Source: Desmonostoc geniculatum HA4340-LM1 (GTDB lineage Bacteria > Cyanobacteriota > Cyanobacteriia > Cyanobacteriales > Nostocaceae). Taken from it: a DNA stretch of 36,763 nt. The notes under the pieces were generated by a model. That model was given only the letters and a program-made list of their open reading frames with translations. It was not told where the DNA came from and made no database searches. Of the stretch, positions 9,022 to 17,401 are shown piece by piece; position 1 is the stretch's first letter; every line of letters starts with the position of its first letter. The stretch covers positions 1 to 36,763 of the forward strand of contig JAHHHB010000072.1 in assembly GCA_019359545.1 (NCBI GenBank), read 5' to 3'. A program made the position numbers and the translations under genes.

Positions 9022-10536
9022 ATGTTTCAGGCTACTCGCCGCCGTCTGGCAATTTGGTACACCACCGTAACTGCCGTATTACTACTACTGTTTGCTAGCG
9101 GCGTTTATTTATACGTCCGTAGTACACTGATTGAGCGGATTGACGATACCCTTAACCATGTGGTGGAAATAGTAGAGCGATGTCTAACAACAAATCCATG
9201 TGCATCTAGACTCATAGTTGAGCCACTCAATTCCGGCGCTGATAAATTTCTCATTAATGTAGAGGCGAGTTTTCCTGAGAATGGCGACAGCGTAGAAGAT
9301 GACCATATCGACCTAGAATGGTTTAGTCCGAATGGTGAATTAGTTTGGTCAACACTATCTGAACCCTTAAATATTCCCATTCGTGCCAACCGCACTGGTG
9401 AAACTGTGCGTGTAGTCAAGGGAGAGAGAGGGAGAGGGGGAGAGGGGGAGATGGGGAGATGGGGAGATAAGAAACTTCCTACTCCTGACTCAGCACTGGG
9501 CACTGGGCACTCAGCACTCTTATTGCGACAAGTCACACAACGAGTAGAAGTCGGACGGCAAGTATTAGGATATCTGCGTGTTAGCCATCCTTGGTTTGAA
9601 GTGACTAAGCCCAGTCGCCAATTAATTTTTGATTTGGCGCTGGGTATTGGGTTAATGCTGATTTCTGTGGCTGCAAGTGGCTGGTTTCTTTCAGGTAAAG
9701 CTATGGAACCAGTGGGCGAGTCTTACCAACGCCTCAAGCAATTTACTGCTGATGCTTCTCATGAACTGAGAAGTCCCATTACTTTGATTCAAACTAATGT
9801 CCAAGTCGCTCTTGCTGACTTGGAGTTAGCAGAAGCAGAAACCACTACTTCTGTGCAATATCGCCAACAGTTAAAGATGGTGGAACGGTTAACGCAGCGT
9901 TTGGGTAGGTTAGTCAATGATTTACTATTCCTAGCAAGACAAGATAGTGGTATCAGCAAAGATGCCTTTGCACGTTGTCCCTTGGATGCTTTGCTGATGG
10001 AAGTGGTTGAAGAACAACAATTGTTATTTCCTGAAAAACAAATTGCCTTGACTCTACACTTAGTCGATCCTCCCGCCTCGGAAACTAACCCGAAATTACT
10101 GGAAAATTGGTTTACCCTTGTGGGCAATTGGGATCAACTGGTGCGACTGTTCACAAATTTGATTGCGAATGCCTTGCATTACACACCAGCAGGTGGACAG
10201 GTGAAAGTAGAGTTGGCGCGGATAGAGGGAATAAATCGTGTTTCTGTTTCTGGGCGACGTTACAGCAGTGGCCATTTGCAAATTAAAGTTAGTGATACTG
10301 GAGTTGGAATTCCAGCAGAGGCGCTACCACGGTTATTCGATCGCTTTTATCGGGTAGATCCGGCACGCACTCATAGTGCTGGGAGTACTGCTTGCGCTAG
10401 TGTTACAGGTTCAGGATTGGGATTAGCGATCGCTGCTGCTATTGTCGAACATCACCAGGGTCATATTCAAGTCGAAAGCACCCAAAGCATTGGTACTACG
10501 TTCACTGTGACTTTACCAATAACTCTTGAGTCTTGA
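9022..10536 (+). CDS. Membrane sensor histidine kinase (orphan)
   Basis: A 504-residue two-component kinase that senses a signal through a periplasmic domain and autophosphorylates. It has a first membrane helix (about residues 10-33), a periplasmic region to about 200, a second helix (about 201-223), then a HisKA domain with the phospho-His in DASHELRSP (about residue 247). The HATPase part shows the N box NLIANALHY, DTGVGIP, the F-box region LFDRFYRVDPART and the G box GSGLGLA. There is hardly any linker and no clear HAMP domain. It resembles RppB-type cyanobacterial kinases. No response regulator is adjacent, so its partner lies elsewhere. ATG 9022 is preferred to an upstream start for its GGAG. 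A repeat-derived in-frame insert lies in the periplasmic region. Confidence 0.93.
   Translation: MFQATRRRLAIWYTTVTAVLLLLFASGVYLYVRSTLIERIDDTLNHVVEIVERCLTTNPCASRLIVEPLNSGADKFLINVEASFPENGDSVEDDHIDLEWFSPNGELVWSTLSEPLNIPIRANRTGETVRVVKGERGRGGEGEMGRWGDKKLPTPDSALGTGHSALLLRQVTQRVEVGRQVLGYLRVSHPWFEVTKPSRQLIFDLALGIGLMLISVAASGWFLSGKAMEPVGESYQRLKQFTADASHELRSPITLIQTNVQVALADLELAEAETTTSVQYRQQLKMVERLTQRLGRLVNDLLFLARQDSGISKDAFARCPLDALLMEVVEEQQLLFPEKQIALTLHLVDPPASETNPKLLENWFTLVGNWDQLVRLFTNLIANALHYTPAGGQVKVELARIEGINRVSVSGRRYSSGHLQIKVSDTGVGIPAEALPRLFDRFYRVDPARTHSAGSTACASVTGSGLGLAIAAAIVEHHQGHIQVESTQSIGTTFTVTLPITLES
9421..9525 (+). repeat. STRR-like repeat translated inside the histidine kinase
   Basis: A purine-rich run of GGGAGA/GGGGAGAT units followed by CAGCACTGGGCACTGGGCAC units, both common intergenic repeats in cyanobacteria, lies in frame within the kinase gene. 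It encodes about 35 residues (GERGRGGEGEMGRWGDKK, then PTPDSALGTGHSAL) between the periplasmic sensor strands, without disturbing the frame. Confidence 0.75.
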
Positions 10537-11045
10537 AGAAGAATTCAGAATTCAGAATGGGCTACGCCCCGCTGCGCTCACAGAAGTAAAACAGACTTGA
10601 GTAGATGCAGGGAATAGAGAATCAGGCTTTTCGAGTTGGGGGCGAGTTTTTTCACACAATTAAGTGGGAGTCCTATATTGTTTCCTGTAGCAGATGTTAA
10701 TGTTTAGCTTTTTTACTAGCAGCATATCGGGAAACAAGATAAATTGACTAACACAAAAATGTCCGTAATCAAAAGCTATAGACATATTGAATAATATAGC
10801 TTTTCAGTCTTAAGAATTAAATATTATGTCTAAATATATATGTTTTTCAAGTCTAGAGTTAGATGTAAAAAACAAAGTTCATTGCTAAATTAAGAATGTA
10901 ATTCAAGAACTCAAAAGTCAAAATTCGGCATTCAGAATACTTAAACAACTAGGATTACATGCCAAATGAATATACTAATCTTCTTAAAATTCTGAATTCT
11001 GAGTTCTGAATTCTTAGCATTCTAAGATTTTACCAGGAGTTAATA
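10537..11045. repeat. Intergenic region with GAATTC-rich repeats
   Basis: No gene is seen. GAATTCAGAATTCAGAAT follows the kinase stop, and AATTCTGAATTCTGAGTTC units (near 10987-11013) precede the next gene, giving distant complementary repeat blocks. AGGAG at 11035-11039 is the ribosome binding site of the gene at 11046. Confidence 0.55.
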
Positions 11046-11756
11046 ATGGTTAATAATTCTCACAATTTTCGCAAATCCGCTGAATTATTGGGTGCTATTT
11101 GCGGAGGACTACTGATTACCCTGCCAGCAATTCCTCAAGCAGTAGCACAACAATCTACTCCCCGGGTTAACCCTTGTCCTAGTATTTTCTACGAAGAACC
11201 ACATAACTCTCGCGTTGTGGTACCACAAGGATGTCCTCCCAATGCGCTAACTCAAAGACTAGCAGCCCAAGGGCTTCTTCCCACCCCTGGAACTCCATCA
11301 CCAGAACAAGCAAGGTTAGGTGTGGGCGGTGAAGCACCTCCAGAATCAGGCGCAATACCACCACGCCCAGTTCCCCCAGTGGAGGGGCAAGTACCACCAG
11401 AAGCAGGTGCTAGACCAGCGCTACAACGACCACAAGCTCCCAGCGCTAGAATCGCACTAGCAAATGGTAGAGTTAATATCAGATTGGTCAATGACACTGC
11501 GGCTAATATAACTTACCAAGTCATCGGCGATACGGCACCGCGATCGCTACAAGGAAAATCAGATGTCACACTCCAAGGTTTAAGCGCACCAGTAACAGTA
11601 ACATTTGAACGAGAAGATGGTGGACAACTGACTGTAACACCACAACCCTCATCAGAACCAGGAAGCTTGGAAGTTACATTTAACGAAGCGACTGATGCAG
11701 CCCAAGGCAGAAGTGCTATGAGGATTGAACCAAGCGGTTCAGTATTCTTGAATTAG
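11046..11756 (+). CDS. Secreted proline-rich protein, unknown function
   Basis: A 236-residue exported protein. Residues 1-34 form a signal peptide (hydrophobic GAICGGLLITLPAIPQ, cleavage likely after AVA before QQS). The next part has two cysteines (NPCPSIF and PQGCPPNA) that could form a disulphide, then a Pro/Gly/Glu-rich linker (about residues 80-135) with repeated PPESGA/PPEAGA and RPVPP blocks. The final 95 residues look like a small beta-domain (GRVNIRLVNDTAANITYQVI). It has a good AGGAG six bases before the ATG. A converging TPR gene follows, with a perfect palindrome between them. Likely periplasmic or outer-envelope; function unknown. Confidence 0.82.
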   Translation: MVNNSHNFRKSAELLGAICGGLLITLPAIPQAVAQQSTPRVNPCPSIFYEEPHNSRVVVPQGCPPNALTQRLAAQGLLPTPGTPSPEQARLGVGGEAPPESGAIPPRPVPPVEGQVPPEAGARPALQRPQAPSARIALANGRVNIRLVNDTAANITYQVIGDTAPRSLQGKSDVTLQGLSAPVTVTFEREDGGQLTVTPQPSSEPGSLEVTFNEATDAAQGRSAMRIEPSGSVFLN

Positions 11757-11770
11757 TAGGGTAGGAAATT

Positions 11771-11800
11771 AGTAGGGTAGCACAGCTGTGCTACCCTACT
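11771..11800. terminator. Perfect 30-bp palindrome between converging genes
   Basis: Arms AGTAGGGTAGCACAG and CTGTGCTACCCTACT are exact complements with no spacer. It lies between the stops of two converging genes and could act as a bidirectional terminator. The same kind of GTAGGG...CCCTAC palindrome recurs elsewhere in the window, so it is probably a dispersed repeat too. Confidence 0.6.
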
Positions 11801-11836
11801 ACGTGTTTCATTCAAAAGATTTCCAGTGTCGTATTT

Positions 11837-12916
11837 CTACTTCTTGAGCATTTTTGTTAGCCTATCCAGCAATAGCAGTTCTTGTTTGCTATCTTCCAAT
11901 GTTCGCGCCAGTATAATCGCCCTTTCGTAAAAATTACGGGCAGTTGGATAATTACCTATCTGTTCGTATAATTGACCGTAAGATTCAAAAGATTTTAATT
12001 CTTCTCGCGTATTTTGTAATTCTTTAGCGACTACTAAACGCTCCTCTAGTAAATCAAAAGCACGTTCGTGGCGTCCTACAGCGCTGTGAGCTGTAACTAA
12101 ACCATCAATTGCCCGTAATTCGTTAGTGCGATCGCGGTTAATTTTAGCTATCTGCATTGCTGCACCATAAGTACCAATGGTGTCTTGATAATTTCCCGAT
12201 GCTAGATAAGCATCACCTAAATTATTTAAGGTATTTGCTTCACCAATAACATTACCAGTTTGACGCCGAAAAATTAAGGCATTTTCATATAATTTAATTG
12301 CTTTGTTGTAATCTCCCAACCTGGCTGTTACTAGTCCCAAATTACTCAGAGATAGTCCTTCACCTTCAAGATTTTTGACATTGTGAGCAATTTCAAGTGC
12401 CTCTTGGGCAGTTTTGCCAGCAGCACTAAATTCTCCTTCTTGGAGCAAAAATGTAGCAATATTATTCAGCACAAAAATCTGAGCTTGGAAGTCTTTAGTA
12501 TCACGAGCGATCGCTAATCCTCGTCGTAAAGCATCTTCGGCTTCTTTTAAACTACCTAATTGGATATAAGCCTTAGCAAGCAAATTATAAGTCAAACCTT
12601 GGGCTTTCAGGTCACCGATTGAGTGATACAGTTCTAGCGCCCGCAAGCAAGAAGCAATTGTTTTGTTGGCATATCCTGAGGCATATTGTTGTTCGCCGAT
12701 ACGCAGCAAACTGTCTGCTTCATCTCTTGATTGTCGCCCCACGGAATTATTTAAAGGGCGGTGGAGTTGTTCGGTAATATCAACTGCACCCGCCGAAGAA
12801 GGAGTCAGCAGAAAAGTAAAGAGTAAAAAGCTGTGCAAAATTACCTGGCGATGAAAAATTCCAGTTACATCAACTAAGTCTACCTTGGGCTTTGGAAATA
12901 CAAGCTGTTGTCTCAT
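11837..12916 (-). CDS. Exported tetratricopeptide-repeat protein
   Basis: A 359-residue protein made of about seven TPR units of 40 residues, from about residue 65 to the end (examples: LNNLGDAYLASGNYQDTIGT, LSNLGLVTARLGDYNKAIKL, YGQLYEQIGNYPTARNFYER). The spacing and the A/G/Y/L pattern fit the Tetratricopeptide/NB-ARC-type 40-residue repeats common in cyanobacteria. An N-terminal hydrophobic stretch (ILHSFLLFTFLLTPSSAGA) suggests export to the periplasm. TPR proteins are scaffolds; no enzymatic domain is attached and the partner is unknown. Confidence 0.85.
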   Translation of the reverse strand: MRQQLVFPKPKVDLVDVTGIFHRQVILHSFLLFTFLLTPSSAGAVDITEQLHRPLNNSVGRQSRDEADSLLRIGEQQYASGYANKTIASCLRALELYHSIGDLKAQGLTYNLLAKAYIQLGSLKEAEDALRRGLAIARDTKDFQAQIFVLNNIATFLLQEGEFSAAGKTAQEALEIAHNVKNLEGEGLSLSNLGLVTARLGDYNKAIKLYENALIFRRQTGNVIGEANTLNNLGDAYLASGNYQDTIGTYGAAMQIAKINRDRTNELRAIDGLVTAHSAVGRHERAFDLLEERLVVAKELQNTREELKSFESYGQLYEQIGNYPTARNFYERAIILARTLEDSKQELLLLDRLTKMLKK

Positions 12917-13114
12917 AAAACTTATACCAATTTTGGATTTTAGATTTGGGATTTTGAATTAAAAGCCTTTGCTACGAAGGTGTTCTAAGAATTTCAAACA
13001 ATACTTGCTATCCCAATTTGGTATTACCCATCGAGTTGCAGGCTTAAGTAGAAGGTCTAAAGTGAAGTTTTAATTTTAAATTGAAGACATTTGTTAACCG
13101 TATTTATACGTAAG

Positions 13115-13744
13115 CTAAACTTGACCGAAATCTTCACCAAGATAAATAGCACGAATATCTGTGGGTAATTTGTCCTCTAGCATACGATAGCCTTCCTGGA
13201 GAAAATTGGCTACTTCGTGAGGAGCGATCGCTTCTCCTTCAGCTTGCAGATAAGCAGCAATTCTAGTGTCACTCCAATGGAAAGTTTGAGACATCAACAC
13301 AATTAAGCGCAGAATCGGAGGTAATTGGTCTAATGCTTGTTCTATGTAGCACCATAGCGGCGGCGAAGTGGCCTCTAGAGAATAATGAATTGCTTCTGTG
13401 GGTGGTAGTTTCAGCTCGTTAATACAGAAAGCAGTCATATTAATTAACCAATTTTGCATAGTTAAGGTTTCTTCACTCGATTCACCACGAGTTAAATTTA
13501 GTCCACCGAGTTCGTAGTAGATATGTCGCCAAGTGAGGGCAAACAGATAATCTGCTTGTACAGGCGATCGCGCCGAATGCCGAATTAAGGTATAGACTAT
13601 GGGACTATAGCGGCAAAAAATCACCGTGAAGTACTTGCCAGCATCAGGATACTGCTGAAACAGAGTCAGTAATTCATCGTCACTGTGATGAAACAGAGAC
13701 TTAACTAGAGGGTGATTAGCTTCAGGAAAAGAAGGAATTTGCAT
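13115..13744 (-). CDS. Sigma-70-like (ECF-type) protein
   Basis: A 209-residue protein with the layout of a small sigma factor. The first half (about residues 20-80) resembles region 2 (helical LLTLFQQYPDAGKYFTVIFC, then YSPIVYTLIRH). The second half resembles region 4: LDQLPPILRLIVLMSQ, a helix-turn-helix with WSDTRIAAYLQ, and VANFLQEGYRMLEDKL. It would direct RNA polymerase to special promoters, but region 2 is divergent and I cannot show that it binds the -10 element; an inactive or anti-sigma-like role is possible. It is divergently arranged with the gene at 13941. No anti-sigma gene is next to it. Confidence 0.7.
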   Translation of the reverse strand: MQIPSFPEANHPLVKSLFHHSDDELLTLFQQYPDAGKYFTVIFCRYSPIVYTLIRHSARSPVQADYLFALTWRHIYYELGGLNLTRGESSEETLTMQNWLINMTAFCINELKLPPTEAIHYSLEATSPPLWCYIEQALDQLPPILRLIVLMSQTFHWSDTRIAAYLQAEGEAIAPHEVANFLQEGYRMLEDKLPTDIRAIYLGEDFGQV

Positions 13745-13940
13745 CAGTCTTGGGATTGATAGTTGTTAAAATAATTTTGGCAATTGCACTCTTGTAGTTA
13801 ATCGCATAATATCTTGGTGTTGCTCAATTTGAGCCTCAGACTCAGACTAGTTAAATATTGATAAACTAAGAACAAGGACTTAATTTTAGTCTTGGTGGAC
13901 AATCATAAAAGCCTTTCCCTTATAGAATCCTTATTTGTTC

Positions 13941-14537
13941 ATGGTTATAGCAGTTAGCGTGATATCATTCCTCTTGAGTCCCCTTACTTTAGGCTCCTTT
14001 TTGCCCTCCCTGCCTTTGGATAGCATCTTTTCCACCCAAGGCATTATGGTAATGCTGTTGGCGGCTTACGCTGGTGCTATGTGGATGTTTCTCACCAGTG
14101 CGCCAAAAGTACACACTGTGATGGTGTCAGATTTAGAGATTGCTCGACAGTTGTATGAAGGGCTGCTAGATTTGCCAGCAGCTGAAGTTCCTCTGCACTA
14201 CTACTACAACTACGAACAAACTATAGGCGCAACTGGAATCGATCCGCTGTATATGTCTACCGGGCCGAGCTTGTCTAGCAAAATGATGAATAATGCTAGC
14301 GAAGGGCTGTGGTATCAATTGAAAAAAAATACCCAGCTACACGTCATTACTGGCGCAAGTTTAGGTAGCAAAAATCAGCAACGTCACGTCTGCTTTGACC
14401 ACGAATGTCTGGAAATGATTTTAATGCGAGTGGAAGTGCGCGGTTTGAAATTCAAGATTCGTAACCAGAAGCCCCTGAATTTTTTGGTCAAAGACTATGA
14501 AGGGCGCGTTATAGAACTGGCTGAAGTCGCGAATTAA
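13941..14537 (+). CDS. Membrane-anchored glyoxalase-fold (VOC) protein
   Basis: A 198-residue protein conserved, as far as I recall, among cyanobacteria. Two hydrophobic segments (about residues 1-25 and 33-51) anchor it. The rest reads as one vicinal-oxygen-chelate domain: an opening strand and helix VHTVMVSDLEIARQLYEGLL, a middle HVCFDHECLEMILMRVEV, and a closing strand LVKDYEGRVIELAEV with the Glu usual for metal binding. The reaction is unknown; two paired modules would be needed for a classical active site, so it may form dimers. ATG 13941 is preferred to the TTG six bases upstream. Confidence 0.72.
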   Translation: MVIAVSVISFLLSPLTLGSFLPSLPLDSIFSTQGIMVMLLAAYAGAMWMFLTSAPKVHTVMVSDLEIARQLYEGLLDLPAAEVPLHYYYNYEQTIGATGIDPLYMSTGPSLSSKMMNNASEGLWYQLKKNTQLHVITGASLGSKNQQRHVCFDHECLEMILMRVEVRGLKFKIRNQKPLNFLVKDYEGRVIELAEVAN

Positions 14538-14660
14538 TTCTGAAGATTTCAGATGATTTGAGGTTGGGTGGAGCGATCGCTTCACCGAATATTTATTTAT
14601 CTGTATATCACCAAACTGCAATTTGCTGTATTGATGGCATTCTGATTTCAAATTGGTATT

Positions 14661-14756
14661 ATATCATGCCCTGGTAATCACTTTTCATTAAAATCTCTCC
14701 GTGTAAGAGCGTCCCCGCGTCAGCCTAAATCATAAGTCTTTTACCGGACATGATAT
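14661..14756. mobile_element. MITE-like element with ATATCATG ends
   Basis: The ends ATATCATGCCCTGGTAA and TTTACCGGACATGATAT are inverted repeats with one mismatch and one indel, spanning about 96 bp. No coding capacity. It abuts a second, unrelated element. Confidence 0.55.
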
Positions 14757-14759
14757 TAC

Positions 14760-14853
14760 TAGAACTTACGCAAAAATGACGTAAAACCCTTGATTTACTG
14801 TAGGGGCAATTCATGAATTGCCCCTACATTTCGTACTGGATGCGTAAGCCCTA
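14760..14853. mobile_element. MITE-like element with ACTTACGCA ends
   Basis: The ends TAGAACTTACGCA and TGCGTAAGCCCTA are inverted (11 of 13 match). The inside holds a perfect 28-bp palindrome (14800-14827) made of GTAGGGGCAATTCA and its complement. The same end sequence recurs at 36452-36466 and 36640-36653. Confidence 0.7.
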
Positions 14854-14940
14854 ATTACTTCTGAATTCTGGTCTCACAAAGGACTAATGATAAAGGCTGA
14901 AGAACTTATGCATCATCCTCCAGCCTTTAGACTTTAGACT

Positions 14941-15489
14941 TTAAACAGTCGTGATGTCTTTTTCTTTTTCTGCCAGTAACTCATCTATTTTGGCAGTGTA
15001 CTTGTTTGTCAGTTTTTGCAGTTTGTCTTGCTGATCTCGTGCTTCATCTTCGGAAATTTCTGTGTTTTTTTCCTGTTTGCGAATCGAGTCTATGGCATCA
15101 CGACGAATGTTGCGAATGCTAATGCGACCTTCTTCAGCATACTTAGCAGCAAGTTTGACTAGTTCTTTCCGGCGATCGCTTGTCAAAGGCGGAATATTCA
15201 GCCGAATTACGGTACCATCGTTGCTGGGGGTTAATCCCACATCGGAAAGAGAAATCGCCTTTTCAATGATGTTTAAACTGCTGCGATCGTAAGGTTGAAT
15301 GAGGATCGTTGTCGCATCTGGTGTGCTAATGTTTGCCAGTGATTTTAGGCCTGTAGGCGAACCGTAGTAGTCCACCAAGACTTTATCTAATAAACTCGCA
15401 TTGGCGCGGCCAGTGCGAATTGTATTAAAAGCTCGTTGAGTCGACTCAACGGTTTTTTGCATCGTACTCTCAGCTTCAGCTAATTTCAC
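14941..15489 (-). CDS. frr: Ribosome recycling factor
   Basis: Releases mRNA and tRNA from the ribosome after termination, together with EF-G. The 182-residue chain has the usual RRF length and motifs: TIRTGRANASLLDKV near the N-terminus, IQPYDRSSL and IEKAI in the middle, the IPPLTSDRRKELVKLA helix and the C-terminal NKYTAKIDELLAEKEKDI. The start is a GTG at 15489, read as VKLAEAES, with GGAGG five bases before it; ATG 15504 would add five residues not typical of the family. It overlaps the end of pyrH by 14 bp, so the two are cotranscribed and likely translationally coupled, the usual bacterial arrangement. Confidence 0.97.
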   Translation of the reverse strand: MKLAEAESTMQKTVESTQRAFNTIRTGRANASLLDKVLVDYYGSPTGLKSLANISTPDATTILIQPYDRSSLNIIEKAISLSDVGLTPSNDGTVIRLNIPPLTSDRRKELVKLAAKYAEEGRISIRNIRRDAIDSIRKQEKNTEISEDEARDQQDKLQKLTNKYTAKIDELLAEKEKDITTV

Positions 15490-16204
15490 AAGAACCTCCC
15501 ACAAGGGTGCCGATGGTTTCTCCCATGACTGCTCGGTGGATGTTACCTCGCACCGTTAGGTCAAATACCAAAATTGGGATATTATTTTCTTTACACAAGG
15601 CAATCGCAGTACTATCCATTACCCGCAAATCATGAGCCAAAACGTGCGCGTAGGTGAGGGTGTTATAACGCTTGGCGTCAGGATGAATATGAGGATCGGC
15701 ATCGTATATTCCGTCTACCTTGGTGGCTTTAAAAATCACTTCGGCATCAATTTCTGCGGCTCTTAATGCCGCAGTGGTGTCTGTGGTAAAAAAGGGATTT
15801 CCAGAACCAGCACCAAAAATTACCACCCGTCCTTTTTCAAGATGACGGATGGCACGACGACGAATATACGGTTCCGCTAATTCTTGCATAGCGATCGCAG
15901 TTTGCACACGCGTTTGCACTCCTATTCTCTCCAGCGAATCTTGCAGCGTCATGGCATTCATTACCGTGGCAATCATTCCTACATAGTCAGCGGTTGCCCT
16001 ATCCATCCCTGCCGATGCTGCTTTGACGCCACGAAAAATATTGCCGCCGCCAACAACGATGGCAATTTGAGACCCAGTGGCTACCACCTCTGCTATTTCC
16101 TGGGCTATTTCTTTCACCACTTCTGGATCGATGCCATAGCCCATGTTACCCATTAAAGCTTCACCGCTCAGTTTGAGTAAAACCCGTCGGTAATTCGTTC
16201 CCAT
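15476..16204 (-). CDS. pyrH: UMP kinase
   Basis: Phosphorylates UMP to UDP using ATP in pyrimidine nucleotide synthesis. The 242-residue protein shows the amino-acid-kinase fold: YRRVLLKLSGEALMG at the start, IVVGGGNIFRG, the uridylate-binding region around DYVGMIATVMNA, GAGSGNPFFTTDTTAALRA, and KATKVDGIYDADP. ATG 16204 (MGTNYRR) was chosen because family members begin this way; an upstream TTG at 16243 stays open but would add 13 unusual residues. Its end overlaps frr by 14 bp. The gene upstream on the same strand, a thioredoxin-fold protein, is 72 bp away and may be in the same transcript. Confidence 0.97.
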   Translation of the reverse strand: MGTNYRRVLLKLSGEALMGNMGYGIDPEVVKEIAQEIAEVVATGSQIAIVVGGGNIFRGVKAASAGMDRATADYVGMIATVMNAMTLQDSLERIGVQTRVQTAIAMQELAEPYIRRRAIRHLEKGRVVIFGAGSGNPFFTTDTTAALRAAEIDAEVIFKATKVDGIYDADPHIHPDAKRYNTLTYAHVLAHDLRVMDSTAIALCKENNIPILVFDLTVRGNIHRAVMGETIGTLVGGSCEIS

Positions 16205-16275
16205 GAAGTTACGCTTTATCAAAAAAGTTGCAATTGCCTCCAATTTAAGATAGCAGTTACAGGGACTATCTTTGT

Positions 16276-16818
16276 CTAGTTACGCCAAATCAATGTAGTA
16301 CCTGTTGGTTCTGTTTGTGGTATTGCTATTTCTTGACCCGCAAACAAACAGGCGATCGCAGTTTTTAAATAATCCTCTCCCACAGATGATGGGTTTTGGG
16401 GGCGATCGTCAATTTGACCTTTATAGCGTACTACACCAGTACTATCTATCAAAAAAGCCATTGGTGTTTTTATAGCCCCAAAACTGCGGGTTACATCTTG
16501 GGTTGGGTCCCACAAGTAAGGGAAGTTCAACTCGTGATGCTGGGCAAAAGCTTTCATATTTTCAAAGGTTGAGCCTGAGTCGCTACCATTCATGCCAATC
16601 AGGGTAAAGCTTGAAAGAGCAAATTCGGCTTGAATATTTTTGAGTCTGTCTAGATATAACTCTACATAAGGACAGTGGTTACATATGAAAACGACGCCGA
16701 CTGCCCGGAACTTCTCAAGATAACGGCTAAGATGGTGTACTTGACCATCAATTCCTGGGAGTTCAAAATCTGGTGCGTAACTACCGATGGGAGTATCAAT
16801 TGTTTCTAGTATATTCAT
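16276..16818 (-). CDS. Thioredoxin-fold peroxiredoxin-like protein
   Basis: A 180-residue AhpC/TSA-Redoxin-type protein. It opens with IGSYAPDFELPGIDG, then VVFICNHCPYVELYLDRL containing a CNHC pair (Cys46 and Cys49) in the position of the thioredoxin active site, and ends near ETAIA-type strands (GVVRYKGQIDDRP for the substrate-channel turn). Such cyanobacterial proteins are usually called thioredoxin family or redoxin; a disulphide-reductase or peroxidase role is possible, and the Pro-Tyr after the second Cys differs from classical CGPC. It sits upstream of pyrH-frr on the same strand with no evident functional link. Confidence 0.85.
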   Translation of the reverse strand: MNILETIDTPIGSYAPDFELPGIDGQVHHLSRYLEKFRAVGVVFICNHCPYVELYLDRLKNIQAEFALSSFTLIGMNGSDSGSTFENMKAFAQHHELNFPYLWDPTQDVTRSFGAIKTPMAFLIDSTGVVRYKGQIDDRPQNPSSVGEDYLKTAIACLFAGQEIAIPQTEPTGTTLIWRN

Positions 16819-17401
16819 GTTTTCTGGCTCGCAGAACTAGGAACAAGAAAAATATTGTCAAATTCAGCGTCAGTTTCCAGTTGCAAACCACCCCTTAGCC
16901 GATGCCTCATGTTCAACAATTTTATGAACGAAGTTGGCGATCGTAAATTGTGAAACTACTGAATCTAGCACTAATGTTAATTCCATCACATCTACAATAG
17001 TATTTTGGTTGTATATGTTTTTTAGTAAGCAATAAGCAATGTTACTACATTTTAAGTATCATAAGTAGCATATTATCAAACTTCAAGAATAACATTACAG
17101 TATAACTGTGTGCCAACATGGCGAAAATCTGATTCAGATGACAGAAGCTTTGGTTTCTAATACTGCCATAATCTAAGTTGTGACTAAATTACCTCTATCA
17201 ATAAGATAAAGACTGCCTATGCTAGATAAAACTATTAGCATAAAGCTAGTATTAAATGCCTATAAGCTTTGGTGGTGTATGTCTAATTTATCACCAGAGC
17301 AAAGGATTTAATTTGAAAATCTGATAAATTTTAGGCAAAATCAAAATAATTTTGCTTCAGTTTGCTGCTGAAAATCTTATATTGTATTCATTAAATTTCC
17401 T
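16819..17401. other. Divergent intergenic region
   Basis: An AT-rich 583-bp stretch between the redoxin gene (minus) and the hydrolase gene (plus). I see no tRNA, gene or convincing regulatory motif, only one HIP1-like GGCGATCG near 16938. Confidence 0.4.

Noticed and set aside
16819..17401. Possible tRNA or small RNA in the long intergenic region
   Set aside because: No cloverleaf with a TTC-type T-loop and no strong stem with terminator was found on either strand.
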